Below are positions 53,252 to 61,679 of a DNA stretch of 64,000 nucleotides, one piece after another. This DNA comes from Solirubrobacterales bacterium (lineage in GTDB: Bacteria > Actinomycetota > Thermoleophilia > Solirubrobacterales > Solirubrobacteraceae). Numbering within the stretch: position 1 is the stretch's first letter; every line of letters begins with the position of its first letter. The position numbers and the translations under genes were made by a program. Where the stretch lies: the NCBI GenBank assembly GCA_947474595.1, contig CANJIV010000002.1, positions 186,001 through 250,000 of the forward strand. Direction: 5' to 3'. Under the pieces are notes generated by a model. It saw only the letters and a list, made by a program, of their open reading frames with translations, ran no database searches and was not told where the DNA came from.

Positions 53252-53968
53252 TCAGCCGCCTTGGGGAAGGCCAGATCCGTGCTGCTGCCAATGCTCTAAG
53301 CCACGGTTCTCTTGGCGCACGCGTTCGGCTGAGCCTTGAGCCTCTGCGACCATCGCCTTGAGGGCTCGAACGCCTGGGAGTGAGTTGCCCGCGATCTCGC
53401 CAGCCAGCCCTAGGGCGACTGCCTCTGCCTGATCGGCTGGCGCCGTTCGGTGCAGTAGCCCGAACCTCTCGGCTACCTCCATCCCCAAGACGCGACCGGT
53501 AAAGAGCAGCTCCTTGGCGCGCGCAACTCCTACCACTGGGACGAGCCTAGCTGGGCCGACCGGAACGCCCAGACGCGCGCCGACCCAACCGATCTTGAGA
53601 TTGTCGCCACCGACTCGCAGATCACAGCCCACGGCCAGCTCAGCCCCGGCTCCGATCACGTTCCCAACGCAGACGGCGATCGTCGGCGCTGGAAAGGCTT
53701 CAATCGCTTCGTACAGCGCAGAGAAGGCTGCCATCCGTGCCACGCCCTGCTCTACGCTCAGCACCTCACTTACATCAGCACCGGCGCTGAGGGCGATCGT
53801 ATCGGTCGTAGAGAAGATCAACGCACGCAGATCTTGATCGCCAGCCAAGGTCTCAAGAGCTGCGATCAGCTCGGCTAACAAGGCCCTGTCAAAGGCGTTG
53901 CGAGTCTCGGGGCGATCCAAGCGCAAGACCTCGATCCCCGGCTCTATGCGTTGACGTACCAGTGACAT
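53252..53968 (-). CDS. Enoyl-CoA hydratase/isomerase family protein (crotonase)
   Basis: 238 residues with the crotonase core: oxyanion-hole segments ALSAGADVSE and GNVIGAGAELAVGCDLRVGG. The Glu equivalent to rat Glu144 is present (GAGAEL), but the second catalytic Glu (rat Glu164, in GQPE) aligns with Gly in IGWVGARLG. So simple hydration is doubtful, and an isomerase, hydrolase or other crotonase chemistry is likely. The enzyme should act on acyl-CoA thioesters in the cytoplasm. It ends 39 nt after the ABC-F start and is divergent from a small membrane protein. Confidence 0.87.
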   Translation of the reverse strand: MSLVRQRIEPGIEVLRLDRPETRNAFDRALLAELIAALETLAGDQDLRALIFSTTDTIALSAGADVSEVLSVEQGVARMAAFSALYEAIEAFPAPTIAVCVGNVIGAGAELAVGCDLRVGGDNLKIGWVGARLGVPVGPARLVPVVGVARAKELLFTGRVLGMEVAERFGLLHRTAPADQAEAVALGLAGEIAGNSLPGVRALKAMVAEAQGSAERVRQENRGLEHWQQHGSGLPQGG

Positions 53969-54040
53969 TGGGTGCGACGATAGCGCCCAATGTCGGACTC
54001 GTCCATCTACACGCCCTCCGGTTCGCTAGGATCCAAAGCG

Positions 54041-54328
54041 ATGCACCGCATGATCGCCATCGTCGTCAGCGTCCTAATCACCGGAGCGACCCTAGCCGCC
54101 TTCGCGCCAGCCGCCTTGGCGACCAAGGACGAGGGTCAAGGCTGGTGGGGCGAGACCAGCGATCAGGTCGTCACTAACGCTGGCTTCATTCTTATTATCT
54201 TCTTCCCGCTCTTCGTCGCCTTGATGAGCCTCATCCAGTGGAAGCTTGAAAAACGCAAAGACGTTCGCAAGGCCACCCAGAAGAAGCTGCGCGCCAGTTC
54301 CGACGCCACTTGGCGCGGCGGCTGGTAA
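54041..54328 (+). CDS. Small exported/membrane protein
   Basis: 95 residues from ATG 54041, chosen because AGGA lies 9 nt upstream and a signal peptide starts there (MIAIVVSVLITGATLAAFAP, likely cleaved after ALA). The remainder has one TM helix (about 49-68; AGFILIIFFPLFVALMSLI) and a basic cytoplasmic tail (KLEKRKDVRKATQKKLRASS). An in-frame ATG at 53990 would add 17 residues before the signal. No family is recognised. It lies 78 nt before the fatty acyl-CoA reductase gene. Confidence 0.7.
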   Translation: MHRMIAIVVSVLITGATLAAFAPAALATKDEGQGWWGETSDQVVTNAGFILIIFFPLFVALMSLIQWKLEKRKDVRKATQKKLRASSDATWRGGW

Positions 54329-54406
54329 GACCAACCTTCGGCCGTATCACCCGCCACTAGGTTGCCCAAGGTACGCTTTGGCGACGGAAACTAGGGGAGG
54401 ACGCAG

Positions 54407-56386
54407 ATGACCTACTTTGTCACTGGAGCAACTGGCTTTATCGGGCGGTTTCTTCTTCAGCGCCTGCTCGACCGCGACGGCCAGATCTACGTACTGGTTC
54501 GCGAGAGCTCTCTAGCAAAGCTTGAGGATCTAAGCGACAAGCTAGGAGCCAATGAGCGAATCGTGCCTGTAGTAGGTGACCTAAGAGAGCCACGCCTCGG
54601 TCTCAGCGATGAACAGGTCTCAGCCCTAAATACAAAGATCGACCACTTCTTTCATCTTGGCGCCATCTACGACATGACCGCCGACGCCGAAACCAACGAT
54701 CTAATCAACGTTGGCGGCACGCGCCACGCCGTCGACTTAGCCAACCAGATTGGGGCAGGACGGCTGCACCATGTCTCTTCAATCGCAGCTGCTGGCAGTT
54801 ATAAGGGGTTCTTCCGCGAGGACATGTTCGACGAAGGACAGCCGCTCGAGCACCCATACCACCGCACCAAATGGGAGTCTGAGCGTGTAGCTCGCACAGA
54901 GTTCAACGGCCCATGGCGCGTCTACCGACCAGCAATTGTCGTCGGACACTCCAAAACTGGCGAGATGGACAAAATCGATGGGCCCTACTACTTCTTCAAA
55001 GGGATCCAAAAGCTGCGTAACGCGCTACCGCAGTGGGTGCCTCTAGTCGGCCCCGAACTCGGCTATACCAACATCGTCCCGGTCGACTACGTAACTGACG
55101 CGATGGACTACATCGCCCATCAGCCCGATCTCGATGGCCGGGCATTTCACCTGACAAATCCCCGCTCTCAGCGGTCTGGCGAGGTTCTCAATACCTTCGC
55201 CCGAGCGGCGCACGCCCCTCAGCTTGCGATTCGTGTCGACAAGCGCTTGATTGATGCGCTACCGAAGGGCACCATGAGCATGCTGATGAAGGTGCCCGCG
55301 CTCAAAGGCGTAAGACGCAACTTCTTGGCTGATGCCGGGATTCCCGATGGCATCTTGGAGTATGTCGGCCTGACGGCTCAGTTCGATACTCGCGACACTG
55401 AAAAAGCGCTCGCTGACAGCGGGATCTCGGTTCCCCAACTCGAGAACTACGCGAGCGTACTTTGGGACTACTACGAGCGCACATTAGATCCCGAGCTATA
55501 CAAGGACCGCTCATTCGAGGCGGCGATCAGGGGCAAGACGGTGATCATCACCGGGGCCTCAAGCGGAATTGGCAAAGCGGCCGCGCTGAAGATAGCCAGC
55601 GCCGGGGGCATCCCACTACTTGTCGCGCGCAGCCAAGAGAAGCTCGCAGAGACAAAACTCGAAATCGAGAACGCCGGGGGCAGCGCACACACATACTCCG
55701 CCGACCTCTCCGACATGGCTTCGATCGACAAACTGCTCGAACAGATTCATAGCGAACACCCGGCCATAGATGTCTTAGTCAATAACGCCGGGCGCTCGAT
55801 ACGGCGCTCGATAGCTTTGAGCTATGACCGATTCCATGACTTCGAGCGCACTATCCAGCTCAACTACTTCGGCGCAATCAAGCTGATCATCGGGCTGCTG
55901 CCTCAGATGCGCGAGCGACGCGCGGGCCACATCGTCAACGTCTCCTCGATTGGCGTCCAGACAAACCCGCCACGGTTCGCAGCCTACGTCGCCTCCAAGG
56001 CTGCGCTGGACGCGTTCACGCGGGTAGTTGCCTCTGAGACGATCGGCGACCGTGTCACCTTCACCACGATCCATATGCCGCTCGTGCGCACCGAGATGAT
56101 TGCTCCGACCAAGATCTATGACTCCTTCCCTACGATCAGCCCGGAGGAGGCCGCCGACCTGATCTGTGAAGCGATCCGAACTCGACCCAAGCAGATCAAC
56201 ACACGGATGGGAATGTTCGGTGAGCTTGGCTACACGCTTGCGCCTAAGGCGATGGATCAGCTCCTACATATGGCCTACAAAGTCTTCCCCGACTCGGCGC
56301 GCTCGAAGGGCGAGAGCGACCCCGGCGAGAAGGCCTCTGTAGAGCAGATCGCTGTAGCGAGTGTCCTAAAGGGCGTCCACTGGTAG
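54407..56386 (+). CDS. Two-domain fatty acyl-CoA reductase (alcohol-forming type)
   Basis: 659 residues fusing two SDR domains. The N-terminal extended SDR (1-370) has TGATGFIGRFLLQRLLDR, HVSSIAAAGSYKG and YHRTKWESE (YxxxK). The C-terminal classical SDR (about 375-659) has TGASSGIGKAAAL, VLVNNAGRSIRR, SSIGVQTNPPRFAAYVASK. Domain order, length and segments such as RSIRRSIALSYDRFHDFER and MIAPTKIYDS agree closely with the Marinobacter-type fatty acyl-CoA/ACP reductase that makes fatty alcohols in two NADPH steps. A good Shine-Dalgarno (GGGAGG) precedes it. It suggests wax ester or alcohol formation, but no wax synthase is in the window. Confidence 0.9.
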   Translation: MTYFVTGATGFIGRFLLQRLLDRDGQIYVLVRESSLAKLEDLSDKLGANERIVPVVGDLREPRLGLSDEQVSALNTKIDHFFHLGAIYDMTADAETNDLINVGGTRHAVDLANQIGAGRLHHVSSIAAAGSYKGFFREDMFDEGQPLEHPYHRTKWESERVARTEFNGPWRVYRPAIVVGHSKTGEMDKIDGPYYFFKGIQKLRNALPQWVPLVGPELGYTNIVPVDYVTDAMDYIAHQPDLDGRAFHLTNPRSQRSGEVLNTFARAAHAPQLAIRVDKRLIDALPKGTMSMLMKVPALKGVRRNFLADAGIPDGILEYVGLTAQFDTRDTEKALADSGISVPQLENYASVLWDYYERTLDPELYKDRSFEAAIRGKTVIITGASSGIGKAAALKIASAGGIPLLVARSQEKLAETKLEIENAGGSAHTYSADLSDMASIDKLLEQIHSEHPAIDVLVNNAGRSIRRSIALSYDRFHDFERTIQLNYFGAIKLIIGLLPQMRERRAGHIVNVSSIGVQTNPPRFAAYVASKAALDAFTRVVASETIGDRVTFTTIHMPLVRTEMIAPTKIYDSFPTISPEEAADLICEAIRTRPKQINTRMGMFGELGYTLAPKAMDQLLHMAYKVFPDSARSKGESDPGEKASVEQIAVASVLKGVHW

Positions 56387-56394
56387 TAGGGAGG

Positions 56395-57414
56395 TTGGGC
56401 GATCGGGCGGTCACCGTGCGATCAATCGCCCGTGGCGCCGCCACTCTGGCGGTGACAGGACTGCTTCTGGGCGGCTGCGCAGGCAACTCTGGCAGCGATC
56501 AAAGCGGCGACCAAGGGCCCCGCCCGCTGCGCGACGTGACGCTGTTGCTGGACTTCACCGCTAACCCAGTCCACACCGGCATCTTTGCCGCAACCGCCGA
56601 GGGCTTTGACCGTGAGGCTGGCCTAAATCTCTCGGTGCGCGAGCCTTCAGCCTCGACCGATGCGCTCAAACTGCTCGCAGCCGGCAGCGCCGACCTAGCG
56701 GTGCTTGACATTCACGACCTCGGACTTGCGCGGGAGAAAGGCCGCAACATCGTAGGCGTGATGGCGCTCGTCCAGCAGCCACTAGCGGCACTCCTTGCTT
56801 CCCCCGCGATCACTACTCCACGCGCACTTGAAGGGCGCTCGGCGGGCGTCACCGGACTGCCAAGCGACAGCGCCGTACTGCGCTCGGTGGTGACTGGCGC
56901 AGGCGGCGACCCCAAGCGCGTGCGCGAGATTACGATCGGCTTCAACGCGGTACCAGCACTGCTCTCTGGACGAGTCGCTGGCGCAACCGCTTTTTGGAAC
57001 GTAGAGGGCGTGGCCCTACGCTCAAAACGTCCCGCCACCAAGATCTTTCGCATCGACCAATACGGAGCGCCCGCTTACCCTGAACTCGTGATCTGCGCAA
57101 CCCGCCAGACGCTTCGCGAGCGCCCGCAAGTTATCCGCGACACGCTCGCAGCGATCGCGCAGGGCTACCGCTTTACGATCGCCCATCCAGCGCTTGGCCT
57201 TGACGATCTTCTCAGCCGCAATCCTGGCCTTGCTCAGCCACTTGCTAAGGCACAGCTGGACGCAGTCCTGCCAGCATTTACGGCTGGAGCCAAGAGCTTT
57301 GGTGAGCTCAACGCAGCCCGACTGCGGGCGTGGGCAGCGTGGGACGTGCGCTTCGCCATCCTGACTACCGCGCCCGATCTCGCGCTGGCCTTTGACCGGT
57401 CGTTTTTGCCCTAA
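56395..57414 (+). CDS. ABC-type substrate-binding lipoprotein (NMT1/THI5-like)
   Basis: About 339 residues. Lipoprotein signal AATLAVTGLLLGGC, then DFTANPVHTGIFAATAEGF and DALKLLAAGSADLAVLDIHD, the signature of ThiY/SsuA-type binding proteins for pyrimidine precursors or sulfonates. Start is unclear: TTG 56395 abuts the GGGAGG at 56387-56392, whereas GTG 56416 directly begins a typical signal peptide. It follows the acyl-CoA reductase by 8 nt, yet no permease or ATPase gene is adjacent and the next gene is convergent, so the transporter partners are elsewhere. Confidence 0.85.
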   Translation: MGDRAVTVRSIARGAATLAVTGLLLGGCAGNSGSDQSGDQGPRPLRDVTLLLDFTANPVHTGIFAATAEGFDREAGLNLSVREPSASTDALKLLAAGSADLAVLDIHDLGLAREKGRNIVGVMALVQQPLAALLASPAITTPRALEGRSAGVTGLPSDSAVLRSVVTGAGGDPKRVREITIGFNAVPALLSGRVAGATAFWNVEGVALRSKRPATKIFRIDQYGAPAYPELVICATRQTLRERPQVIRDTLAAIAQGYRFTIAHPALGLDDLLSRNPGLAQPLAKAQLDAVLPAFTAGAKSFGELNAARLRAWAAWDVRFAILTTAPDLALAFDRSFLP

Positions 57415-57448
57415 GGGATGTACGGGGCAACCGAATGCCGCCGGCACT

Positions 57449-58291
57449 CTAAAGTCGAAAAACTGGCAGCAGCCGCTTCTCGGTCTCCCCTTCGATGCGG
57501 GCGACAACCTCTACGTGCTCCTCAAGGCCGGAGCCGTCGAGTTTGGTGGCTAGAAGTTCGTCGACCTGAAAGATCCCAGCACTGTTAGACATCAGGATCT
57601 CGACTCGAACTGCCCGCTCGCGCCCGGCGCTGATCTTAACCTCGTCGATCGCGTAGGCCGACAGCGAGTGGATATTGGGACGGCCTTGCTCAAATGGGAT
57701 CCGCGAGCGGCCGCGAGCCATATCTAGCGCATCGGCGACGCGAACAATCCCGGCTTCAATCGTAAATGGGTCGCCGCGACGCCGGTGGCCGATGATCGCG
57801 TGCAGAGCCTCGGCGACTATCACCGACCGTTCTGGCTCAGGGTAGATCCCAGTTAACAGTTGAGGCAGCTTCTCGGCTGCAAAAAGCAGGCTGAAGGCTT
57901 CGTGGTCGGTACGGTGGACCTGCATGCCGACGCAGTGCAGTAGACAGGCGGCCGCGATTACGACCTCTGCATCTCGCTCGGTCATCGCATAGTCGGCAAC
58001 CATCCCGGGCACGACGCCTCGCCTAAACAGCAAACGGGCCATCCTCAGAGCGATATTGGTAACGATCTGAATGTGCACCCAACTGTGATCAGACATCCCG
58101 AGGCGGCGACTAGCGTTGATAGCCGCTACGTGCCACCAAGCCTTTAGCTGATCGTCGGCGTTGACCGCGTCAAGCAGCTGTTGGAGTTTGCGATTGCCAC
58201 GCGTGGGAACGTGGACATGCATCCCGGCGATCGCCTCCCGCGGCGTTATCGGTGGCTCACTAGCAGCAGGAGCGTTCGGAGCGTCGCTCAC
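57449..58291 (-). CDS. HD-domain protein in polyphosphate operon (HD pair altered to HC)
   Basis: 280 residues. HD-superfamily features: His69 in DHSWVH, the metal pair position LLHCVGM (His119-Cys120 instead of His-Asp), HAIIGHRRRG and ADALDMARGRSRIPFEQ with the distal Asp. A C-terminal domain (about 225-280) of alternating strands ends LLPVFRL. It overlaps ppk by 4 nt, so it is probably a phosphohydrolase or ligand-binding regulator tied to polyphosphate metabolism. The missing Asp raises the possibility of binding without catalysis; whether Cys is conserved in close relatives I cannot say. Confidence 0.82.
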   Translation of the reverse strand: MSDAPNAPAASEPPITPREAIAGMHVHVPTRGNRKLQQLLDAVNADDQLKAWWHVAAINASRRLGMSDHSWVHIQIVTNIALRMARLLFRRGVVPGMVADYAMTERDAEVVIAAACLLHCVGMQVHRTDHEAFSLLFAAEKLPQLLTGIYPEPERSVIVAEALHAIIGHRRRGDPFTIEAGIVRVADALDMARGRSRIPFEQGRPNIHSLSAYAIDEVKISAGRERAVRVEILMSNSAGIFQVDELLATKLDGSGLEEHVEVVARIEGETEKRLLPVFRL

Positions 58292-60426
58292 GCCTGCATT
58301 ACCCCTTCAGATGCTCGCGCAATGTGGCCCGCCATGAGCTCGCGTTGGACACTGCGCGGCTCTGAGCCCGACGGGATCAGCCTAGTCCAACTCCCCTCGC
58401 TGTCGAGATCCCAAGCGTTGGTATCGTCGGCCAAGCAGCGCTCAAGCGCGTCGATGATCTCTGCACGTACCGACGGATCCAAGGCCGGCGCGAGCAGCTC
58501 GACTCGCGTGTCTAGGTTGCGTGGCATCAGATCGGAGGAGCCGATAAAGACGCGTGTCTCGCTTCCGTATGCCGAAAAGGCGTAGATACGTGAGTGCTCA
58601 AGCAACCGGCCGACTACAGCAACGACACGGATATTCTCTGAAACGCCCGCCACTCCAGGTTTCAAACAACAGATGCCGCGGATATTAAGGTCAACTCGCA
58701 CCCCGACCTGCGAGGCTCGATATAGGGCACGGATGCAGGCTCCGTCGACTAGGGAGTTCATCTTCATCGCTATCCGCCCAGGCGTCTGGGCACTATGGGA
58801 TTCGATAACCCGCTCGATCTCGGCGAGTATCCCGTCGCGCAGATGCTGGGGCGCTACCAGCACCTTACGGTAGCTGCGCGGTCGCCCGTAGCCGGTTAGC
58901 TGGTTGAACATCTCGGTGACATCGGCGCCGATCTGTTCATCGCAGGTGAAGATGCCGAAGTCTGTGTATAGCCGAGCGGTCTTAGCGTGGTAGTTGCCGG
59001 TTCCGATGTGGACGTAGTGGCGGATCCCATCCCCCTCACGCCTAACTACCAAGACGCACTTAGCGTGCGTCTTTAGTGAGGGATGGCCGTAGACCACATG
59101 AACGCCAGCCTTCTCCATCTTGCGCGCCCAGTTGATATTTGCGCGCTCATCAAAGCGCGCCTTTAGCTCCACTAGGCAGACCGCCTGCTTGCCCCGCTCA
59201 GAGGCCCTAATCAAGGCCGGGACGAGCGGCGAATCGTCGCTGGTCCGGTACACCGTCTGCTTGATTGCCAAGACGTCTGGGTCCTCAACGGCCTGCTCAA
59301 CAAACCGTTCGACAGACGTCACAAATGAGTCATAGGGATGGTGAACGAGAATGTCGCCGCGCCGCATCGCTGCCATCACGCTGACCTCTTCACCCTCCTC
59401 ATCGTCTTGCAGGCGCGGCTGAGTTACGGGCACAAACGGGGCGTCGCGCAGTTCCGCATAACCCGGCAATTTGACGATCTGCCAGAGATCTTGGAGGTCG
59501 AGCAATCCGTCTATCTCATAGGTCTCGCGCTGCTCAACGTGAAGAGCCTCGCTGAGTTCGGCTCTCAGCTTCGAGCTCATGCTGGCCCCAAACTCGACCC
59601 GCACGACCTCTCCAAAGCGTCGCTGGCGTAACTCGGCCTCAACCGCAGCAAGCAGGTCGTCGGCCTCGTCAGAGACTTCGAAGTCGGCGTCGCGAGTGAC
59701 GCGAAAGACGTCAGAGTCAAGAATCTCGATGCCCGGGAATAGGGCGTCTAGGTTGTCTTGGATCACCTGTTCAAGGGGCACGAACACGGTGCTGTTTTCA
59801 GCCACCGGGATAAACCGCGGCAGAACCTCTTTAGGAACCTTGACTCGAGCAAACGTGCGGTGATCGTTGTAGGGGTCTCGCAGCAACACGGCAAGCGAGA
59901 GTGAGAGGTTAGAGATGTAGGGAAATGGCCGGCCCAGACCTACTGCAAGCGGCGTCAGTACAGGGAAGATCTGGCGGCGAAAACGTTCGCGCAGGCCAGC
60001 TCGCTGCTCTTCGGTGACCGTCGCCATCGAGACGACCTCGATCCCATTTAGGGCCAGAGCCGGGCGCAGTTCGTCGTAGAGGACGCGGGTCTGGCGCGTA
60101 ATCATCGCTGCAACGCGATCGCGGATAGCGTCGATCGTCTCAGACGGCGTGCGCCCGTCGGCCAGCAGCTTGTCAACCTGGGCATCAACTTGGTCAAGTA
60201 GGCCAGCCACGCGGACCATGAAGAACTCATCGAGATTCGAGGTAAAGATCGCACAGAACTTCAACCTCTCCATCAGTGGCGCCGAGGAGTCCTCGGCCAG
60301 CTCTAAGACCCGTTCGTTGAAGTCAAGCCACGACAACTCGCGGTTAAAATACAGCGATGAGTCGGTCAGATCGCGGCCCAATTCGGCTGCTGAGGCGATC
60401 GTCGGGGTTGTGGCGTCGGTGGTCAT
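58288..60426 (-). CDS. ppk: Polyphosphate kinase 1
   Basis: 712 residues. PPK1 reversibly transfers the gamma-phosphate of ATP onto polyphosphate through a phosphohistidine. N-terminal FNRELSWLDFNERVLELAED and FTSNLDEFFMVRVAG; head domain; then the two phospholipase-D-like C-terminal domains with the catalytic His in YGHPSLKTHAKCVL, HIGTGNYHAKTARLYTDFG, and NIRGICCLKPGV plus SDLMPRNLDTRVEL. Length is normal. It overlaps the CHAD-type gene upstream and the HD gene downstream by 4 nt each, forming a tight four-gene operon. Confidence 0.97.
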   Translation of the reverse strand: MTTDATTPTIASAAELGRDLTDSSLYFNRELSWLDFNERVLELAEDSSAPLMERLKFCAIFTSNLDEFFMVRVAGLLDQVDAQVDKLLADGRTPSETIDAIRDRVAAMITRQTRVLYDELRPALALNGIEVVSMATVTEEQRAGLRERFRRQIFPVLTPLAVGLGRPFPYISNLSLSLAVLLRDPYNDHRTFARVKVPKEVLPRFIPVAENSTVFVPLEQVIQDNLDALFPGIEILDSDVFRVTRDADFEVSDEADDLLAAVEAELRQRRFGEVVRVEFGASMSSKLRAELSEALHVEQRETYEIDGLLDLQDLWQIVKLPGYAELRDAPFVPVTQPRLQDDEEGEEVSVMAAMRRGDILVHHPYDSFVTSVERFVEQAVEDPDVLAIKQTVYRTSDDSPLVPALIRASERGKQAVCLVELKARFDERANINWARKMEKAGVHVVYGHPSLKTHAKCVLVVRREGDGIRHYVHIGTGNYHAKTARLYTDFGIFTCDEQIGADVTEMFNQLTGYGRPRSYRKVLVAPQHLRDGILAEIERVIESHSAQTPGRIAMKMNSLVDGACIRALYRASQVGVRVDLNIRGICCLKPGVAGVSENIRVVAVVGRLLEHSRIYAFSAYGSETRVFIGSSDLMPRNLDTRVELLAPALDPSVRAEIIDALERCLADDTNAWDLDSEGSWTRLIPSGSEPRSVQRELMAGHIARASEGVMQA

Positions 60427-61091
60427 TTTGGATCCGATGTTGGGATGAAAGCGGCAACAGTCATCGTAGTTCCAGGGTCAAGGCTGAGTGAGGCCGGCAC
60501 CAGAGGCGAGGCAGCTTGCAGATCGGCGTCACCATCTTGGGATGACGCGCGCTCACCTACTGCCCACTCAAGCCGAGCGCGAAATGCCTGTCGCTGATAT
60601 GACTGCCAGAGTTCGAGGAACCTCTCAAAGAGCAGGTTGCGTCGTGTCTGGAGATAGAGCTCAAGCACGTCAAGGCCTTGATAGGCGGCCGCGTTGGGAG
60701 CTTGACTGGCAATCTGTGGATTGAGATCGTCGGCCTCGCCAGCTAGTAGCAGCAGCGCCGCTACATCCTCGCTGCGTAATCCACGGCGGTGGGAGTCAAC
60801 TAGCGGAAGCATCACGTCGCAGTCGTGAATTTCGCCGAGCAGGTCCTGAAGCTCCTTAGCGCGCTTGGTCGCCGTCGATGCGTAAGGGCCAAAGCAGAAG
60901 CCTGTGACCTCAAGCAGATAACGCAAGCGTTTGGCAGCGATCCGCATGTCGTGAAGAGCGACGACATTCTCTACGTTCAAGGCCGCTGGAATAAAGCCGT
61001 AAAGCTCATCGAGGCGAACCCGCACTATCCGCTCTGCGTTGTCGCCAAGCGGAGCCTGCCTGTCAAGCTTGCGCACGCTACGGGCCTTCAC
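60423..61091 (-). CDS. CHAD-domain protein, C-terminal-half type
   Basis: 222 residues opening MKARSVRKLDRQAPLGDNAE, with the basic polyphosphate-binding helix ALHDMRIAAKRLRYLLEVTG (about 47-66) and DLLGEIHDCDVMLP. In a full CHAD domain this HxxRxxxKRLRY helix belongs to the second helical bundle. The first bundle is encoded by the preceding gene, so the two proteins may assemble one CHAD fold. CHAD domains bind polyphosphate and bring proteins to granules. Overlaps its neighbours by 4 nt on both sides, directly upstream of ppk. Confidence 0.88.
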   Translation of the reverse strand: MKARSVRKLDRQAPLGDNAERIVRVRLDELYGFIPAALNVENVVALHDMRIAAKRLRYLLEVTGFCFGPYASTATKRAKELQDLLGEIHDCDVMLPLVDSHRRGLRSEDVAALLLLAGEADDLNPQIASQAPNAAAYQGLDVLELYLQTRRNLLFERFLELWQSYQRQAFRARLEWAVGERASSQDGDADLQAASPLVPASLSLDPGTTMTVAAFIPTSDPK

Positions 61092-61561
61092 TTTGCCCCA
61101 CCAACTAGATCCTCTAGACGTGTGCGCAGCCCGCTCTCTTCTATCTGTTTGAGCGAATCTGCTAGCAGCAGATTGGCCTCTGACTGCTGGGTACCAAGAG
61201 CCACAATAAGAGTCCTGACGCCAACTGCATCGGCCTCCGTGGCGGTCGCTAGATATCGTCTGAGCGACTCAATATGAACGTCTGGATCGCGCCGCTCACC
61301 CAGTGCATCGGCCAGCATCTTGACATCAGCTAAGACCAGCTTGAACGCCTTGCCCGGGAAGCATGGCTCGAAGATTTCAAGAACCGCGCGCAGGCGCCGT
61401 GTCGCCACCCGCATGTCATGCACGCGCTCTATGTCGCTGACATCAAGAACCCCCTGGGCCTCAGCAAATAGCTCTTGCGCGCGTATGCCCACGACGCGGG
61501 CCGCAGTCTCGTAGTAGGGCTCGTCAGCCCTGAGCCCTTCTATCTCTACTGCCTTTGCCAA
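61088..61561 (-). CDS. CHAD-domain protein, N-terminal-half type
   Basis: 157 residues with VHDMRVATRRLRAVLEIFEP (about 48-67) and ALGERRDPDVHIESL (about 86-101), the conserved core of the first CHAD helical bundle, then a long helix NLLLADSLKQIEESGLRTRL. No CYTH domain is attached. It stops with an ATGA overlap at the next CHAD gene, indicating a true gene boundary and not a frameshift. First gene of the CHAD-CHAD-ppk-HD operon, divergent from the ABC exporter across about 31 nt (to 61593) or 118 nt (to 61680). Confidence 0.87.
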   Translation of the reverse strand: MAKAVEIEGLRADEPYYETAARVVGIRAQELFAEAQGVLDVSDIERVHDMRVATRRLRAVLEIFEPCFPGKAFKLVLADVKMLADALGERRDPDVHIESLRRYLATATEADAVGVRTLIVALGTQQSEANLLLADSLKQIEESGLRTRLEDLVGGAK

Positions 61562-61679
61562 CTCACACCCAATCCGATAGCACGATCACTACATGATGGC
61601 GGATGCTCGCAGAACCAACCGCGTCGGGTGCGGCCAATACCGCCAAGACCCCGAAACCCCTCTCCCCGGCGATCTTGGC

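Noticed and set aside
57415-57448. Terminator at the convergent junction of the binding lipoprotein and HD genes
   Set aside because: TGCCG/CGGCA flank a single central base, so no realistic hairpin loop can form.
60423-61561. Frameshift in a single CHAD gene
   Set aside because: The junction is a regular ATGA overlap with a plausible start (MKARSV) for the second protein, like the other junctions of this operon.
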